Assembly: GCF_016107285.1 (NCBI RefSeq) | Contig: NZ_RCVQ01000001.1 | Location: 558,001-622,000 of the forward strand | DNA: 64,000 bases | Direction of reading: 5' to 3' | Origin: Roseomonas sp. KE0001 | GTDB lineage: Bacteria; Pseudomonadota; Alphaproteobacteria; Acetobacterales; Acetobacteraceae | Shown: positions 17,828 through 28,859 of the stretch, in pieces | How positions within the stretch are numbered: the stretch's first letter is position 1 | How the letters are laid out: every line of letters begins with the position of its first letter | Notes under the pieces: model-generated | What the model saw: the letters and a program-made list of their open reading frames with translations, nothing else | Databases searched by the model: none | What the model was told of the DNA's origin: nothing | Translations under genes and position numbers: made by a program

Positions 17828-18232
17828 TCAGCCCGCCAGGGCGCGGCCAAGTGCATGGCCCAGGCCGAAGGTCATGGCGAAGGCCCCGAGGCCGCCCGCC
17901 AGCGTCAGCGCCAGGTAGCCGGCGCCGAGGGCGGGCGAGCGCAGCGCCAGCGTGCCGACATCCAGCGAGAAGGCGGAGAAGGTGGTGAAGCCGCCGAGCA
18001 GGCCGGTGATGACCAGGGCGCGGCTCTCGGGCGAGAGATGGACGCCCGCCAGCATCAACCCGCCGAGCAGGCCGATCACGGCGCTGCCGGCGACGTTCAC
18101 CGCCAGCGTGCCCCAGGGCAAGAAGACCCCGAACCAGCGGGCGAACCAGATGCCGGCGGCATAGCGGAGCAGCGAGCCCGCCGCGCCCCCCAGGGCCACC
18201 AGCGCCAGCAGCGACGGGGCGAAGGGCGTCAC
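17828..18232 (-). CDS. crcB: Fluoride ion channel CrcB/FluC
   Basis: Small inner-membrane protein of 134 residues with four hydrophobic segments that exports fluoride as a dual-topology dimer. The family motif is seen as GLLGGFTTFSAFS, and GSLLRY plus NVAGSAVIGLLGG are also present. The start is GTG at 18232 with no clear ribosome-binding site, and lies 6 bp after the stop of a 35-codon gene, so translation is probably coupled to that gene. No fluoride riboswitch was recognised upstream. Confidence 0.9.
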   Translation of the reverse strand: MTPFAPSLLALVALGGAAGSLLRYAAGIWFARWFGVFLPWGTLAVNVAGSAVIGLLGGLMLAGVHLSPESRALVITGLLGGFTTFSAFSLDVGTLALRSPALGAGYLALTLAGGLGAFAMTFGLGHALGRALAG

Positions 18233-18238
18233 GCGGCG

Positions 18239-18346
18239 TCAGCCCGCGGGCAACGGCGGATGCGGCTTCTCCCGCCCGGAGCCAGGGTCGAGCGCCCCGC
18301 CCGCCGGGCCGGTGTACCAGGTGGCGTCTTCCGGTGCGGCGGACAT
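18239..18346 (-). CDS. 35-residue small protein upstream of crcB
   Basis: A short frame beginning MSAAPEDATWYTGPAGG, proline- and glycine-rich, with no hydrophobic segment. It has a near-perfect ribosome-binding site (AGGAGG, 7 nt before the ATG), the best in this neighbourhood, and its stop is 6 bp from the GTG start of crcB. That makes a real translated gene likely. The function is unknown; it could be a leader peptide or a genuine small protein. It lies between rarA and crcB on the same strand. Confidence 0.55.
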   Translation of the reverse strand: MSAAPEDATWYTGPAGGALDPGSGREKPHPPLPAG

Positions 18347-18429
18347 GCGGGCCCTCCTGCCTTGCGCGCGCGATCCTGCCAGCCCGGCACGGCCGGCGCC
18401 AGCCGCGGAGGACAGCGCCACGCCGGACC

Positions 18430-19773
18430 TCAGTCGGGCGGGCGGCGGCGCGCCTTCAGGCCGGCCCAGTAATCCAGCCGCCGCTTCACGTCGCGCTCGA
18501 AGCCGCGTTCGTTCGGCGCATAGAAGGCGGCCTCTCCGAGCGCCTCCGGCAGGAAGTCCTGGCCGGCATAGGCGTCGGGGTAATCGTGGTCGTAGCGGTA
18601 GCCGGCGTGGCGGCCCATCTCCTTCATCAGCCGGGTCGGGGCGTTCAGGATGCGCATCGGCGGCGCCAGGTGGCCGCTGCGCTTCGCCGCCGCCATGGCG
18701 GACTCCCAGCCCAGGTAGCTGGCGTTCGATTTCGGCGCGGTCGCCACGTAGTTGATCGCCTGGGCCAGGAAGAGCCGCCCTTCCGGCCAGCCGATGCGCT
18801 CGAAGGCCTGCCAGGCGGTGAGGACCTGCACCATGGCCTGGGGATCGGCCATGCCGATATCCTCCGAGGCGGCGCAGGCGAGGCGGCGGAACACCGCCTC
18901 GGGCGCCTCGCCGGCATGCACCATGCGGGCGGCGTAGTAGAGCGCGGCATGGGGGTCGGAGCCACGCAGCGACTTGTGGAAGGCGCTGAGCAGGTCGTAA
19001 TGCCCGTCGCCGGCCTTGTCGTGGCTGGGCATGCGCCGCTGCAGAAGCTGGCCCATATCCTCCACCGTGAGGTTCTCGCCCTCCGCCAGCACGAAGATCT
19101 GCTCGGCCATGTTCAGCATGTAGCGGCCATCGCCGCCGGCCATGTCGATCAGCGCCTGCCGCGCCTCGGGGACTAGGGGCAGGGGGCGGCCGAGATGCGC
19201 CTCCGCCCGCTGCAGCAACAGGCCCAGTGCCTCCGCCCCCAGGGCGTTGAGGATGAAGACGCGGACGCGGGAGAGGATGGCGCCGTTCAGCTCGAAGGAG
19301 GGGTTCTCCGTCGTCGCGCCGACCAGGGTGATGGTGCCGTCCTCGATATAGGGCAGGAAGGCGTCCTGCTGGGCGCGGTTGAAGCGGTGGATCTCGTCCA
19401 CGAAGAGCAGCGTGCCGCGCCCGCCGGCGCGCCGGGCCCGCGCCGCCTCGAAGACCCGGCGGAGGTCGGCGACGCCGCCCTGGATGGCGGAGACCGCCTC
19501 GAAGTGGAGATCGGTCGCGCCGGCCAGCAGGCGCGCGATGGTGGTCTTGCCCGTGCCGGGCGGGCCCCAGAGGACCATCGAGGCGATGGCGCGCGCCGCC
19601 ACCATCCGGGCCAGCGGTCCCTGGGGGCCGAGCAGGTGGTCCTGGCCGGTCACCTCCGTCAGGCTGGCGGGGCGCAGGCGGTCGGCCAGGGGACGATCGA
19701 CCAGGGGGCGGGGAGCCTGGTCGTCGAACAGGCCCGGCGGGGAACCAGGGGAAGGACCGGGGGAGGTGGGCAT
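18430..19773 (-). CDS. rarA: Replication-associated recombination protein A (RarA/MgsA, AAA+ ATPase)
   Basis: AAA+ ATPase of the clamp-loader clade that acts at stalled replication forks. It has the RarA opening RPLADRLRPASLTEVTGQDHLLG, Walker A WGPPGTGKTT, Walker B LLFVDEIHRFNRAQQDAFLP, the sensor segment GATTENPSFELN and a C-terminal tetramerisation region with DIGMADPQA. I use the ATG at 19773 (447 residues) rather than 19782: on the minus strand a perfect TATAAT (19786-19781) overlaps the upstream ATG and lies 7 nt before 19773. This suggests an mRNA that begins at or next to this codon. The divergent alaS gene starts at 19901. Confidence 0.93.
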   Translation of the reverse strand: MPTSPGPSPGSPPGLFDDQAPRPLVDRPLADRLRPASLTEVTGQDHLLGPQGPLARMVAARAIASMVLWGPPGTGKTTIARLLAGATDLHFEAVSAIQGGVADLRRVFEAARARRAGGRGTLLFVDEIHRFNRAQQDAFLPYIEDGTITLVGATTENPSFELNGAILSRVRVFILNALGAEALGLLLQRAEAHLGRPLPLVPEARQALIDMAGGDGRYMLNMAEQIFVLAEGENLTVEDMGQLLQRRMPSHDKAGDGHYDLLSAFHKSLRGSDPHAALYYAARMVHAGEAPEAVFRRLACAASEDIGMADPQAMVQVLTAWQAFERIGWPEGRLFLAQAINYVATAPKSNASYLGWESAMAAAKRSGHLAPPMRILNAPTRLMKEMGRHAGYRYDHDYPDAYAGQDFLPEALGEAAFYAPNERGFERDVKRRLDYWAGLKARRRPPD

Positions 19774-19780
19774 CGTCGGC

Positions 19781-19786
19781 ATTATA
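19781..19786 (-). promoter_or_regulatory. Perfect -10 element at the rarA start
   Basis: Read on the minus strand the sequence is TATAAT followed by GCCGACG and ATG. With normal -10 to start-site spacing, transcription would begin at the first or second base before codon 1, giving a leaderless mRNA. No good -35 was found 16-18 bp upstream, so the promoter assignment is tentative. Confidence 0.4.
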
Positions 19787-19900
19787 TAGGGCGCGGCGCG
19801 CGGGCCTTCCCACCATCCGCCCGCCGCGCTACGTCAGCAGGCATTTTTCCTCCGACCAAACCTCCCCCGGCGGGGCCAAGAGCGGGCGACACAGCGGACG

Positions 19901-22549
<2,649 letters not shown>

Positions 22550-22556
22550 GGGTGCG

Positions 22557-23633
22557 ATGACGGAGCGGTGCCGGGCGCGCGATCTCGGCCTGCGGCCCGG
22601 CATCTTTCCGCCCGGGCCGCTCAACGCCATCTCCGACTGCACCGGTGTGCGCGTCGGACAGGTGACGCGGATCGAGGGCGACGGGCTCCGCAGCGGCGTC
22701 ACCGCCATCCTGCCGCACGGGGGCAATCTCTATCAGGAGCGCGTTCCGGCCGGGCTGTCGGTGATGAATGGCTACGGCAAGCTCGCGGGCGCGACCCAGC
22801 TGCGCGAGCTTGGCGAGCTGGAGACGCCGATCGTGCTGACCAATACTCTCGCGGTCGGGCGCGCCGTGGAGGCCGTGGTGGACTGGACGCTGCGTCAGCC
22901 GGGCAACGAGGCCGTCCTGTCCGTCAACGCCCTGGTGGGCGAGACCAATGACGGGCGGCTGAACGATATCCGGGCCCGGGGCGTCACGGCCGCCGATGTG
23001 TTCGCCGCGCTGGAGTGCGCCGTCGAGGGTCCGGTCGCGGAAGGCAGCGTGGGGGCGGGCACGGGGACCCTGGCCTTCGGCTGGAAGGGTGGCATCGGCA
23101 CCGCCTCGCGCCGGCTGCCCGGGGCGCTGGGCGGCTTCACCCTGGGCGCGCTGGTGCAGAGCAACTACGGCGGCAACCTGACGATGGACGGCGTGCCCGT
23201 CGGGCGCGAACTCGGCCGCTTCTATCTGCGCGACCATGCCGATCGTGGTGACGCCGATGGCTCGGTCATGGTGGTGCTAGCGACCGATGCGCCGCTCTCG
23301 GACCGCAATCTCTCTCGCCTGGCGCTGCGCGCCATGGCCGGGCTGGCGCGCACCGGCGCGGCCTTCTCCGACGGCTCGGGCGACTATGCCATCGCCTTCT
23401 CGACCCATCCGGAGGTGCGGCGCGGTCAGGAGCGGGTGCCGGACTGGCCCAATGCGCGCATGTCGCCCCTCTTCGTGGGCGCGGCCGAGGCGGTGGAGGA
23501 GGCGGTGCTGAATTCCCTGCTGATGGCGACGACCGTGGAGAGCCGCGACCCGCTGAGCGGACGCCGCCGGCGCGGTGAGGCCATCGACCTCACCGCGCTG
23601 CGCGAGGTCCTGGCGCGGCACGGACGCCCCTGA
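22557..23633 (+). CDS. P1 family (DmpA-type) peptidase
   Basis: Ntn-hydrolase-like enzyme of the L-aminopeptidase/D-esterase DmpA and beta-peptidyl aminopeptidase group, 358 residues. It is expected to cleave itself between Gly235 and Ser236 in DGSVMVVLATDAPL, freeing Ser236 as the N-terminal nucleophile. The conserved segments VGAGTGTLAFGWKGGIGTASR and SNYGGNL are present. GAGGGTG precedes the ATG, which lies 7 bp after the alaS stop. No signal peptide is seen. The natural substrate is unknown. Confidence 0.88.
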   Translation: MTERCRARDLGLRPGIFPPGPLNAISDCTGVRVGQVTRIEGDGLRSGVTAILPHGGNLYQERVPAGLSVMNGYGKLAGATQLRELGELETPIVLTNTLAVGRAVEAVVDWTLRQPGNEAVLSVNALVGETNDGRLNDIRARGVTAADVFAALECAVEGPVAEGSVGAGTGTLAFGWKGGIGTASRRLPGALGGFTLGALVQSNYGGNLTMDGVPVGRELGRFYLRDHADRGDADGSVMVVLATDAPLSDRNLSRLALRAMAGLARTGAAFSDGSGDYAIAFSTHPEVRRGQERVPDWPNARMSPLFVGAAEAVEEAVLNSLLMATTVESRDPLSGRRRRGEAIDLTALREVLARHGRP

Positions 23634-23660
23634 CGGCGCGGCCTCCGGCGCCTTCCCCTC

Positions 23661-25889
23661 TCAGGCCTCCGGCTGGGCCGGGGTGTGGCTCTGGCTCTCC
23701 AGATAGGCCAGGCGCGCGGCCAGGTCGTCGGCGCGGCAGATCATGAAGCCGAGCAGGCAGAAGCTGCGGCCGTCCTCGGCCACGGCCTCCGTCTCGAACT
23801 CCACCTCCAGCAGGCCGCCATCGCGGGTCTCCGGCAGGTCCAGCATGACCGTGACCTGCTCCCCGGGACCGGGCTCGATGGTGAAGCGCCGCGTCACGGC
23901 ACCGGTGGCGCAGAGAAGGGCGGGCAGGCCGCATCCCGGGGCCGGCTTCAGCTCGAGATAGAGGCGCAGGGCCGCGTCGGAGCCAGCCGGAGCCAGGGGA
24001 AGGCGCAGGCCCACCGCCGCATTCCCGGCCCAGGCACCCTCCTCCGACAGCGCATGCCAGCCGGCCCCGCTGAGCGTCGCCGCCGCGCTGGCCAGATGCA
24101 GGTCCGGCCGGTCCAGCATGCTGCGGCGGACGGCATAACGCCGCGCCAGCTCGATCGGGGCACGCCGGCCAGCTTCCGGGCCGGGCTGGCGCGCCAGGCC
24201 GCGGGTGGCGTCGAGGACCTGGTCCTTGATGGCGCTCCAGCTGCGCGGGCGCCCCTTCTCGCGCGCCTTCTCCTCCTGCGCGGCGCGGAACTCGGGATCG
24301 AAGATCAGCGCCTCCAGCTTCGACTGGAGGTCCGGCAGGCTCTGCGGCGTGAAGTAGAGAGCGGCCTCGCCGCCGGCCTCGGTCAGGGCGGAATGGCCCG
24401 CGGTAAGCACCGCCTTGCCATGCGCCAGCGCCTCGGTGATGGGCAGTCCCCAACCCTCGTAGTGGCTGTTGTAGACCGAGAAGAGGCAGTGCTCGTAGAG
24501 CGCGTCCAGCTCCAGGTCGGAGATGCGCGACAGGATCACGACGTGCCGCTGAAGCTCCGGCGCGTTGCGCAGCAGGGCGAGCGCCGCCTCCGCGTGCCAT
24601 CCCGCCTTGCCGACGCAGACCAGGCGCGGCACGCGGGCGGGGCCGTACTGCCGCAGAAGGGCCAGCCAGGCGCTGAACACCAGGAGGTGGTTCTTCCGGC
24701 TCTCGATGGTGGCGACGAAGAGAACGTAGGGCTCGCCGGGCCGCAGGACACGCAGCGCCGGCATCGCCGTGTCGCCACGGGCCGGCATGGCCTCGCGCGG
24801 GTCGCCATCCAGCCGGATGACCTGGCCCGGCAGGTCCAGCCCCGGCATCAGCCGCTGCAGCTGGTGCCGCACGTCGCGCAGCGTGTTCTCCGAATTGCAG
24901 AGCAGGCCATGCGCGTGCAGGCCCAGCGCGCTGAACCAGCGGGCATAGTCCTGTACCATGGTGTGCAGGCAATGCTCCGGCACGACGAGGGGCACGCAGT
25001 CGTGCACGAAGGGGACGTAGCGCACGCCATGGCGCCGCTGGATCTCGCGCAGCGCCCGGAAATAGTCCGGAAAGCCCCAGGAATTGCCCAGATTGACCAG
25101 CAGGGTGCCCGCCGGGAAGGCGAGGGCGGGCGCGCGTCCCACGGCCTCGCGCAGCGTGTCCCGCGCCAGGGTCCAGTCCGGGTCCTCGGTGTCGGATCCG
25201 CTGGCCGCCAGTTCGCAGAGCGTGGCGAATCGCGCGGGCTCGACAGCGTGCCAGCAATGCTGCGCTGGATCGTAGGAAACGAGGGCGATCTCCACCCCCT
25301 CGGGGAGCGGCTCGCCAAGGGCACGGCCGAGAATGCTCATCTGGACGCGCTGGATGCCGGTCGGCGTCCGCGCGCCATTGAAGTAGTCGAGCACGTCCGT
25401 GACATCGAAGGCGAGCTGATGGACCTGATCCGACAGGGTCTCGGCCTGTCCGTCGGGCTCCGGCAAGGCGGGGGCGGGCGGCTCCTCGGTCAACCACTCG
25501 GCGCTGGCGGAGGCTTCCTGCCAGGCGTCGGGATTCTCCGGGTCCAGCGAAAGCGCGCGGGCATAGGCCTCGGCGGCCTCGTGCCGGAGGCCGAGCAGCT
25601 TGAGCGCGTGGCCGAGCTGCAGATGGAGATCCGCATCCTCGGGCGCCAGCTCCAGCGCCGCCTTGTAGCGCTCCAGCGCCGCCGCGACGCGCCCCGCCTC
25701 CTTCAGGCAATGCCCTTCCTGAACGATCAGCGACCAGGCATCCGGCCGCAGCGTGACCACGCGGGCGTAGAGCCCCGCGGCTTCCTCCCAGGCGCCGAGG
25801 GCGCGATGGGCGTCGGCGACCGCGAGCAGAGCGTCTGGATCGTCCGATCCGCCAGGGGTGAGCGTCAGCTCGGAGGAAGCATGATCCAT
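23661..25889 (-). CDS. TPR-containing glycosyltransferase (GT4 type)
   Basis: A 742-residue, multidomain cytoplasmic protein. Residues about 15-130 form three or four TPR repeats (VADAHRALGAWEEAAGLYARVVTLRPD and following). A central glycosyltransferase part contains TPTGIQRVQ, a FVATIESRKNH strand, and the GT4 donor-binding motif HYEGWGLPITEALAHGK with the paired Glu residues. The last 170 residues look like a beta-rich accessory domain. I chose the ATG at 25889, which has GAGG 7 nt upstream; a start at 25943 would overlap the neighbouring gene by 10 nt. It probably adds a sugar to a surface glycan or protein; the acceptor is unknown. Confidence 0.8.
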   Translation of the reverse strand: MDHASSELTLTPGGSDDPDALLAVADAHRALGAWEEAAGLYARVVTLRPDAWSLIVQEGHCLKEAGRVAAALERYKAALELAPEDADLHLQLGHALKLLGLRHEAAEAYARALSLDPENPDAWQEASASAEWLTEEPPAPALPEPDGQAETLSDQVHQLAFDVTDVLDYFNGARTPTGIQRVQMSILGRALGEPLPEGVEIALVSYDPAQHCWHAVEPARFATLCELAASGSDTEDPDWTLARDTLREAVGRAPALAFPAGTLLVNLGNSWGFPDYFRALREIQRRHGVRYVPFVHDCVPLVVPEHCLHTMVQDYARWFSALGLHAHGLLCNSENTLRDVRHQLQRLMPGLDLPGQVIRLDGDPREAMPARGDTAMPALRVLRPGEPYVLFVATIESRKNHLLVFSAWLALLRQYGPARVPRLVCVGKAGWHAEAALALLRNAPELQRHVVILSRISDLELDALYEHCLFSVYNSHYEGWGLPITEALAHGKAVLTAGHSALTEAGGEAALYFTPQSLPDLQSKLEALIFDPEFRAAQEEKAREKGRPRSWSAIKDQVLDATRGLARQPGPEAGRRAPIELARRYAVRRSMLDRPDLHLASAAATLSGAGWHALSEEGAWAGNAAVGLRLPLAPAGSDAALRLYLELKPAPGCGLPALLCATGAVTRRFTIEPGPGEQVTVMLDLPETRDGGLLEVEFETEAVAEDGRSFCLLGFMICRADDLAARLAYLESQSHTPAQPEA

Positions 25890-25933
25890 ACAGTCCTCAC
25901 CGCGAGAAAGGACGGGAGCCCCGCGCTCTCCGA

Positions 25934-26677
25934 TCAACTCCAAGTAACTGGTAAGGCATCTCTCAGCAACCGTTCGGCAGCGGGACTCCAGCTGTCACCC
26001 TCATGCAAGGCGATCCCCGGCAGGATCCGGTCCGGTCCCCGGCCGAGCCGTCGGCCCTGGACTAGCGCACGCCGCGCGGCCTGACCGGCGCGGGGCCAGA
26101 GCGGCAGCAAGGCCAGGCTCCCGCACCGCGCGCCCCGCAGGGCCTCCGCCCCGGCGAGAGCCTGCTCGGCGGGCAGGACCAGGGTGAGGCTGCCGTCGCG
26201 GCGGAGCGGCCGTGCCAGCGCCTGGGTCCAGGCGGCGAGGTCCGGCCCCATGGCCTGATGCGTCGCGCCCGCCCGCAAGGCTCCGGGCGGGATCGTGCCG
26301 GCGGGCCAGTAGGGCGGGTTGGCCATGGCGTGATGCACGGGCGGCAGGGCCCGCGTCAGCGCGCGGTCGGCGATGTCGCCGGTCAGCACCGTCAGGCGCT
26401 CCGCGACGCCGTTCAGGGCGGCATTGTCCCGCGCCAGCCCGGCCAGGTCCGGATCGCGCTCGATGGCGTAGACCGTGATGTCCGGTACGCGCGCCATCAG
26501 GCAGAGGGCAACGGCGCCGCTGCCGCAACCGCCCTCGAGCACGATGTCCCCGGGCCGCGCGGGGATGGCGGCGGCCAGCAACACCGCGTCCAGCCCGGCG
26601 CGCAGCCCGCCGCGCGGCTGGCGCAGCCGGACCCGGCCGTCGAGCAGGCCATCCAGCGTCAGGTCGGCGGCATCCAT
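25934..26677 (-). CDS. TrmN6-like tRNA (adenine-N6) methyltransferase
   Basis: S-adenosylmethionine-dependent methyltransferase of 247 residues. It has the cofactor loop VLEGGCGSGAVALCLMAR (with Glu-Gly-Gly in place of the usual Asp-x-Gly), the acidic YAIERD strand end, and the NPPYW motif that marks amino-group methylation of adenine. The opening LDGRVRLRQPRGGLRAGLDAVLLAAA matches TrmN6 proteins that modify position 37 of tRNA-Val. The DUF2007 gene lies 5 bp upstream, a common pairing in alphaproteobacteria. Confidence 0.85.
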   Translation of the reverse strand: MDAADLTLDGLLDGRVRLRQPRGGLRAGLDAVLLAAAIPARPGDIVLEGGCGSGAVALCLMARVPDITVYAIERDPDLAGLARDNAALNGVAERLTVLTGDIADRALTRALPPVHHAMANPPYWPAGTIPPGALRAGATHQAMGPDLAAWTQALARPLRRDGSLTLVLPAEQALAGAEALRGARCGSLALLPLWPRAGQAARRALVQGRRLGRGPDRILPGIALHEGDSWSPAAERLLRDALPVTWS

Positions 26678-26682
26678 GAGCC

Positions 26683-26898
26683 TCAGTCCGCGACCTCTTC
26701 GCCCGCCTCGCGCAGGACCCGACGGGCCCGGCCATAGGCGTCGTCAGCGACAACCAGGCGGCGGGGAAAGGCGCCGATGCCGCCATGCAGCGCGCTGACA
26801 TGGCCATCCAGCACCAAAACCTCGATGCCGGCATCGCGCAGCAGGGCCGCCAGGAAGGACAGGCGAACGGGATCGGGGCTCTCCGCCAGGACCTGCAC
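26683..26898 (-). CDS. DUF2007 domain protein
   Basis: A 71-residue protein of the putative signal-transducing DUF2007 family: an N-terminal MQVLAESPDPVRLSFLAALLRDAGIEVLVLDGHVSA segment of one beta-alpha-beta unit followed by a second strand-helix with RRLVVADDAYGRARRVL. It resembles the PII-like small fold, but its function is unknown. It is first in an operon with the TrmN6-like gene and is divergent from the polyprenyl diphosphate synthase gene, an arrangement seen in other alphaproteobacteria. Confidence 0.8.
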   Translation of the reverse strand: MQVLAESPDPVRLSFLAALLRDAGIEVLVLDGHVSALHGGIGAFPRRLVVADDAYGRARRVLREAGEEVAD

Positions 26899-27034
26899 GG
26901 CGACGGTCTCCCTGTTGCATCCCGCTCCCGCGGCGTGCGCTTCCGGCCGGGGACGAACCGGCGGGGGGCGGTGCCTTGCTGGGCCCCATCCCCGTAGCTA
27001 TGGTGCGCGTCCCAGCGAAGAGGTCAATGGTCGC

Positions 27035-28081
27035 GTGAACTTTCCGGACGCACCGATGCGCAGCCGTACCGAGGCATCCGTCACGCCCGCGACCCGGGAT
27101 GGCGAGGATGCGCTGACCGCGCTAGTCGGGCTTGTGGGCGAGGATCTGCAGGCGTGCAACCGGCTGATCGTCGAGCGCATGCAGAGCCCGGTGCATCTGA
27201 TTCCGCAGCTGGCGGCGCATCTCATCGCCGCGGGGGGCAAGCGGCTGCGTCCGCTGCTGACCCTGGCCGCCGCGCGGCTTTGCGGCTACCGGGGCGAGCG
27301 GCATATCGGCCTCGCCGCCTGCGTCGAGTTCATCCACACCGCCACGCTGCTGCATGACGACGTGGTGGACGAGAGCGAGCTGCGCCGCGGCCAGGCCAGC
27401 GCCAATGCCATCTTCGGCAACAAGGCCAGCGTGCTGGTGGGGGACTTCCTCTTCGCCCGTGCCTTCCAGCTGATGGTGGCCGACGGCTCGCTCGAGATCC
27501 TCGACATCCTGTGCAGCGCGGCCGCCACCATCGCCGAGGGCGAGGTGTTGCAGCTCGTCATCCAGAACGACACGGCCTCGACCGAGGCGCAGTATCTCGA
27601 GGTGATCGAGGGCAAGACCGCCGCGCTCTTCGCCGCCGCGACCAAGGTGGGCGCCGTGGTGGCCGACCGGCCGCGCCACGAGGTGACGGCGCTGGAGAGC
27701 TATGGCCGCAACCTCGGTATCGCCTTCCAGCTGGTGGATGACGCGCTGGACTATTCGGCGCAGCAGGAGCGGCTGGGCAAGACCGTCGGCGACGACTTCC
27801 GCGAGGGCAAGATCACCCTGCCCGTGCTGCTCGCCTTCGCGCGGGGCGATGCCGCGGAGCAGGATTTCTGGCGCCGCGTGCTGGAGCAGCGGGAGCAGGG
27901 CGAGGACGATCTCCGCCACGCCCTGGGCCTGATGCAGCGCCATCGCGCCATCGAGGACACCATCGCGCGGGCGCGCCATTATGGCGATCTGGCGCTCGCC
28001 GGCCTGGAGCCCTTCGCGGAGGGGGCGGAACGGCGCGCACTGGCGGGCATCGTCGAATTCTGCATCGCGCGGGCGCGCTAA
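27035..28081 (+). CDS. ispB: Polyprenyl diphosphate synthase (octaprenyl/decaprenyl type)
   Basis: Builds the long isoprenoid tail of ubiquinone from farnesyl diphosphate and IPP. The first Asp-rich motif DDVVD lies at residues 108-112 and the second is VDDALDY. GGKRLRPLLTLAAARLCGY is also typical. The product length cannot be told from sequence; in alphaproteobacteria it is usually C40-C50. I favour the GTG at 27035 (348 residues), which has GAAGAGG 11 nt upstream, over the ATG at 27056, which has no ribosome-binding site. The downstream gene is preceded by an operator-like palindrome. Confidence 0.92.
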   Translation: MNFPDAPMRSRTEASVTPATRDGEDALTALVGLVGEDLQACNRLIVERMQSPVHLIPQLAAHLIAAGGKRLRPLLTLAAARLCGYRGERHIGLAACVEFIHTATLLHDDVVDESELRRGQASANAIFGNKASVLVGDFLFARAFQLMVADGSLEILDILCSAAATIAEGEVLQLVIQNDTASTEAQYLEVIEGKTAALFAAATKVGAVVADRPRHEVTALESYGRNLGIAFQLVDDALDYSAQQERLGKTVGDDFREGKITLPVLLAFARGDAAEQDFWRRVLEQREQGEDDLRHALGLMQRHRAIEDTIARARHYGDLALAGLEPFAEGAERRALAGIVEFCIARAR

Positions 28082-28122
28082 GAGGTCCACCCGACCCTTG
28101 CGGCCCTCGGCCGCCTTGTGCG

Positions 28123-28148
28123 AATGTCGCTGACATGTCAGCGACATT
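28123..28148. promoter_or_regulatory. Perfect 26-bp palindrome upstream of the GntR gene
   Basis: The half-site AATGTCGCTGACA (28123-28135) is followed immediately by its exact reverse complement (28136-28148), with no spacer and no mismatch. It ends 14 bp before the GntR start codon. A symmetric site at this position is what an autoregulating GntR/FCD dimer would use. It lacks a loop and a T run, so it is not a normal terminator for the upstream ispB gene. Confidence 0.75.
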
Positions 28149-28162
28149 TGGATTGATCCGCG

Positions 28163-28846
28163 ATGAGCGTTCTGCCGCCCCTTGAGCCGCCCGCCTCCCT
28201 GACCGGGCAGGCGGTGGCGGCCTTGCGCCGCGAGATCCTGACCACGCGCCTGCTGCCGGGCGCCAGCCTCAGCGAGGCGAGCGCGGCGCAGATGCTGGGA
28301 CTGGGCAAGGCGCCCGTGCGCGCCGCCCTGGCGCGGCTGGCCGAGGAAGGGCTGGTGCAGGCGGTGCCGCGGCGTGGCTGGATCGTCTCGCTGGTGACCA
28401 TCCGCGATATCCATGAGGTCTTCGGCCTGCGGCTGCTGCTGGAGCCGGAGGCGGCGCGGCGGGCGGCGGGGCGGGTGGACGCGGCGCTGCTGCGCCGCCT
28501 CGATGCGGTCTGTGCCTGTGGCTACCAGCCGGAGGATGAGGACAGCACGCATGCCTTCCTCGACGCCAACAAGGCCTTCCACGTCACCATCGCCGAACTC
28601 TCCGGCAACGGGCGCCTGGCGCGGCAGGTCGACCGGCTGCTGGACGAGAGCACGCGGATGCTGGCCCTCGGCCTGCGGCGGCGCGACCGCACCGGGGAGA
28701 TGGCGCATGAGCACCACCAGCTGATCGAGGCGCTGGCCCTGGGTCATGCGGAGGAGGCGGCGCGCATCATGCGCGGGCAGGTCGAGGCCTCACGCCGGAT
28801 GGTGCTGGATGCGCTGATCGAACCCGATTCCGCCCTGTTCATCTGA
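28163..28846 (+). CDS. GntR family transcriptional regulator (FCD effector domain)
   Basis: DNA-binding regulator of 227 residues. The N-terminal winged helix-turn-helix (about 12-75: TGQAVAALRREILTTRLLPGASLSEASAAQMLG...APVRAALARLAEEGLVQAVPRRGWIVS) is followed by an all-helical FCD domain with FHVTIAELSGNGRL and EHHQLIEALALGHAEEA, whose Asp/His residues usually bind a metal and a carboxylate ligand. No ribosome-binding site is visible before the ATG, and the palindrome occupies that leader. The cupin dioxygenase gene starts 13 bp downstream and is its likely target. Confidence 0.9.
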   Translation: MSVLPPLEPPASLTGQAVAALRREILTTRLLPGASLSEASAAQMLGLGKAPVRAALARLAEEGLVQAVPRRGWIVSLVTIRDIHEVFGLRLLLEPEAARRAAGRVDAALLRRLDAVCACGYQPEDEDSTHAFLDANKAFHVTIAELSGNGRLARQVDRLLDESTRMLALGLRRRDRTGEMAHEHHQLIEALALGHAEEAARIMRGQVEASRRMVLDALIEPDSALFI

Positions 28847-28859
28847 GAGGGAGCCGGAC

